NCBI GenBank assembly: GCA_014381165.1
Contig: JACMIM010000643.1
Location: 1 to 5,912 of the forward strand
Length of the DNA stretch: 5,912 nt
Origin: Roseiflexaceae bacterium
GTDB taxonomy: Bacteria; Chloroflexota; Chloroflexia; Chloroflexales; Roseiflexaceae
Direction of reading: 5' to 3'
Positions 5,155 to 5,912 of the stretch are shown here, piece after piece. The notes under the pieces are model-generated. The model made no database searches. It had not been told where the DNA came from and worked only from the letters and a program-made list of their open reading frames with translations. The first letter of the stretch is position 1; each line of letters opens with the position of its first letter. The position numbers were made by a program, and so were the translations under genes.

Positions 5155-5912
5155 ATGGCTGAACCTTCCCCTACATCGACCACGCGGCGGATCGCTCTAG
5201 CCGCATTACTGATTGCCGCTGGCAACATCGCCAGCCGCGCGCTTGGTCTTGTGCGTGAATCAGTGATCGGCGCGAACTTTGGGTTGGGCGTTGATACCTT
5301 TCGAATTGCCTCGGCCATTCCCAACCAGCTCTATGAATTGCTTATCAGTGGGGCGATCAGCGCGGCGCTGGTGCCGGTGTTCAGCGAGTATGCCGAAGGC
5401 GACCAGCGCGAGTTTTGGCACGTCGCTTCGACCGTGATCAACCTAGCGCTGCTGGTGTTGGCGGCGCTGGCCCTGCTGCTGGCGCTGCTGTCCGAGCCAG
5501 TGATCGCGCTGACCGGCGGCGGCTTTGCCGAGCGAGGCCTGTCTGGCGAGGCGGCGGCGATGGTGCGTGGCCTCATGCCGGCAGTGGTATTGACCGGCGT
5601 GTCCGGCCTGATCACGGCGCTGCTCTACGCCCGCCAAAAGTTTCTGCTGCCGGCCTTTACGACCAGCGCCTACAATATCGGGATTATCATTGGCGCGCTG
5701 CTGCTGACGCCCTTCCTGGGGCCGTTCGCACTGGTCGCAGGCGTGCTGATCGGCGCACTGCTCCAGGTTGTGCTCCAACTGCCGGGGCTGCGTGGCGCGT
5801 CCTACCGGCCTGTGCTCGATCTCAAGCACCCAGGTGTGCGGCGTGTGCTGCGGCTGTACGCGCCGGTCGCGCTCGGCGTGGCTTTCTCGACCGTGGGCGT
5901 GCTGCTCGACCG
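5155..5912 (+). CDS. murJ: MurJ/MviN-type lipid II flippase, 3' truncated
   Basis: An open frame runs to the window end without a stop, giving 252 residues, about half of a usual MurJ (about 500-530). MurJ is a polytopic inner-membrane protein of the MOP superfamily that flips lipid II outward for peptidoglycan synthesis. The N-terminal signature is clear: SRALGLVRE (Arg28 and Arg34 align with Arg18 and Arg24 of E. coli MurJ), FGLGVDTFRIA (Asp47 aligns with Asp39), IPNQLYELLISGAISAALVP, and SEYAEG. Hydrophobic membrane segments are visible at about 13-25, 89-113, 141-160, 165-204 and 234-250. By the same alignment the position of E. coli Arg52 is Tyr60. The ATG at 5155 lacks a close Shine-Dalgarno. 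In-frame GTG codons at 5143 and 5152 are alternatives, and AAGG (5134-5137) is five bases before the GTG at 5143, so the true start may be four codons earlier. It is likely the second gene of an operon with the LCP gene. Confidence 0.92.
   Translation, partial: MAEPSPTSTTRRIALAALLIAAGNIASRALGLVRESVIGANFGLGVDTFRIASAIPNQLYELLISGAISAALVPVFSEYAEGDQREFWHVASTVINLALLVLAALALLLALLSEPVIALTGGGFAERGLSGEAAAMVRGLMPAVVLTGVSGLITALLYARQKFLLPAFTTSAYNIGIIIGALLLTPFLGPFALVAGVLIGALLQVVLQLPGLRGASYRPVLDLKHPGVRRVLRLYAPVALGVAFSTVGVLLD

Overview
This GC-rich window holds four genes, all on the + strand: the 3' part of a LysM/polysaccharide-deacetylase gene (1-774), a complete valyl-tRNA synthetase gene valS (957-3812), a complete LytR-CpsA-Psr (LCP) family gene (4007-5110), and the 5' half of a murJ-type lipid II flippase gene (5155 to the window end). 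Gene content, protein style and the short heptameric repeats suggest a member of the Chloroflexota (filamentous Chloroflexia-like). This is an inference; no rRNA or other marker is present to prove it. There are no tRNA or rRNA genes, CRISPR arrays, transposase genes or phage genes.

Layout. The deacetylase gene ends at 774. It is followed by a 182-bp gap with a strong 8-bp hairpin (791-811), a second possible stem that would compete with it, and a promoter with a perfect TATAAT box (909-914) for valS. valS ends in a small hairpin with a T run that overlaps its stop codon. A 194-bp gap then carries an extended -10 promoter (TGC-TATAGT, 3872-3880), a leader of about 120 nt and a good ribosome binding site for the LCP gene. 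The LCP gene and murJ are 44 bp apart with no visible terminator, so they are probably one transcript.

Function. Three of the four genes concern the cell envelope: a cell-wall-binding glycan deacetylase, an LCP transferase that joins glycopolymers from lipid carriers to the wall (or a related acceptor), and the flippase that exports lipid II. valS sits between them with its own promoter and terminator.

Most unusual content. valS keeps all its catalytic and editing motifs, but its reading frame runs through at least two palindromic, repeat-rich inserts placed in variable linkers. The first (1610-1707) has four G-rich heptamers followed by seven complementary C-rich heptamers, and its G arm is also a canonical G-quadruplex motif. 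The second (2862-2930) is a nested hairpin with 11-bp perfect outer arms. Both have the G-rich arm first, both share the core AGGGTTC, and both leave the frame open. They resemble in concept the Rickettsia palindromic elements that insert in frame into protein genes, and may be members of a small mobile or expanding palindromic repeat family in this lineage.
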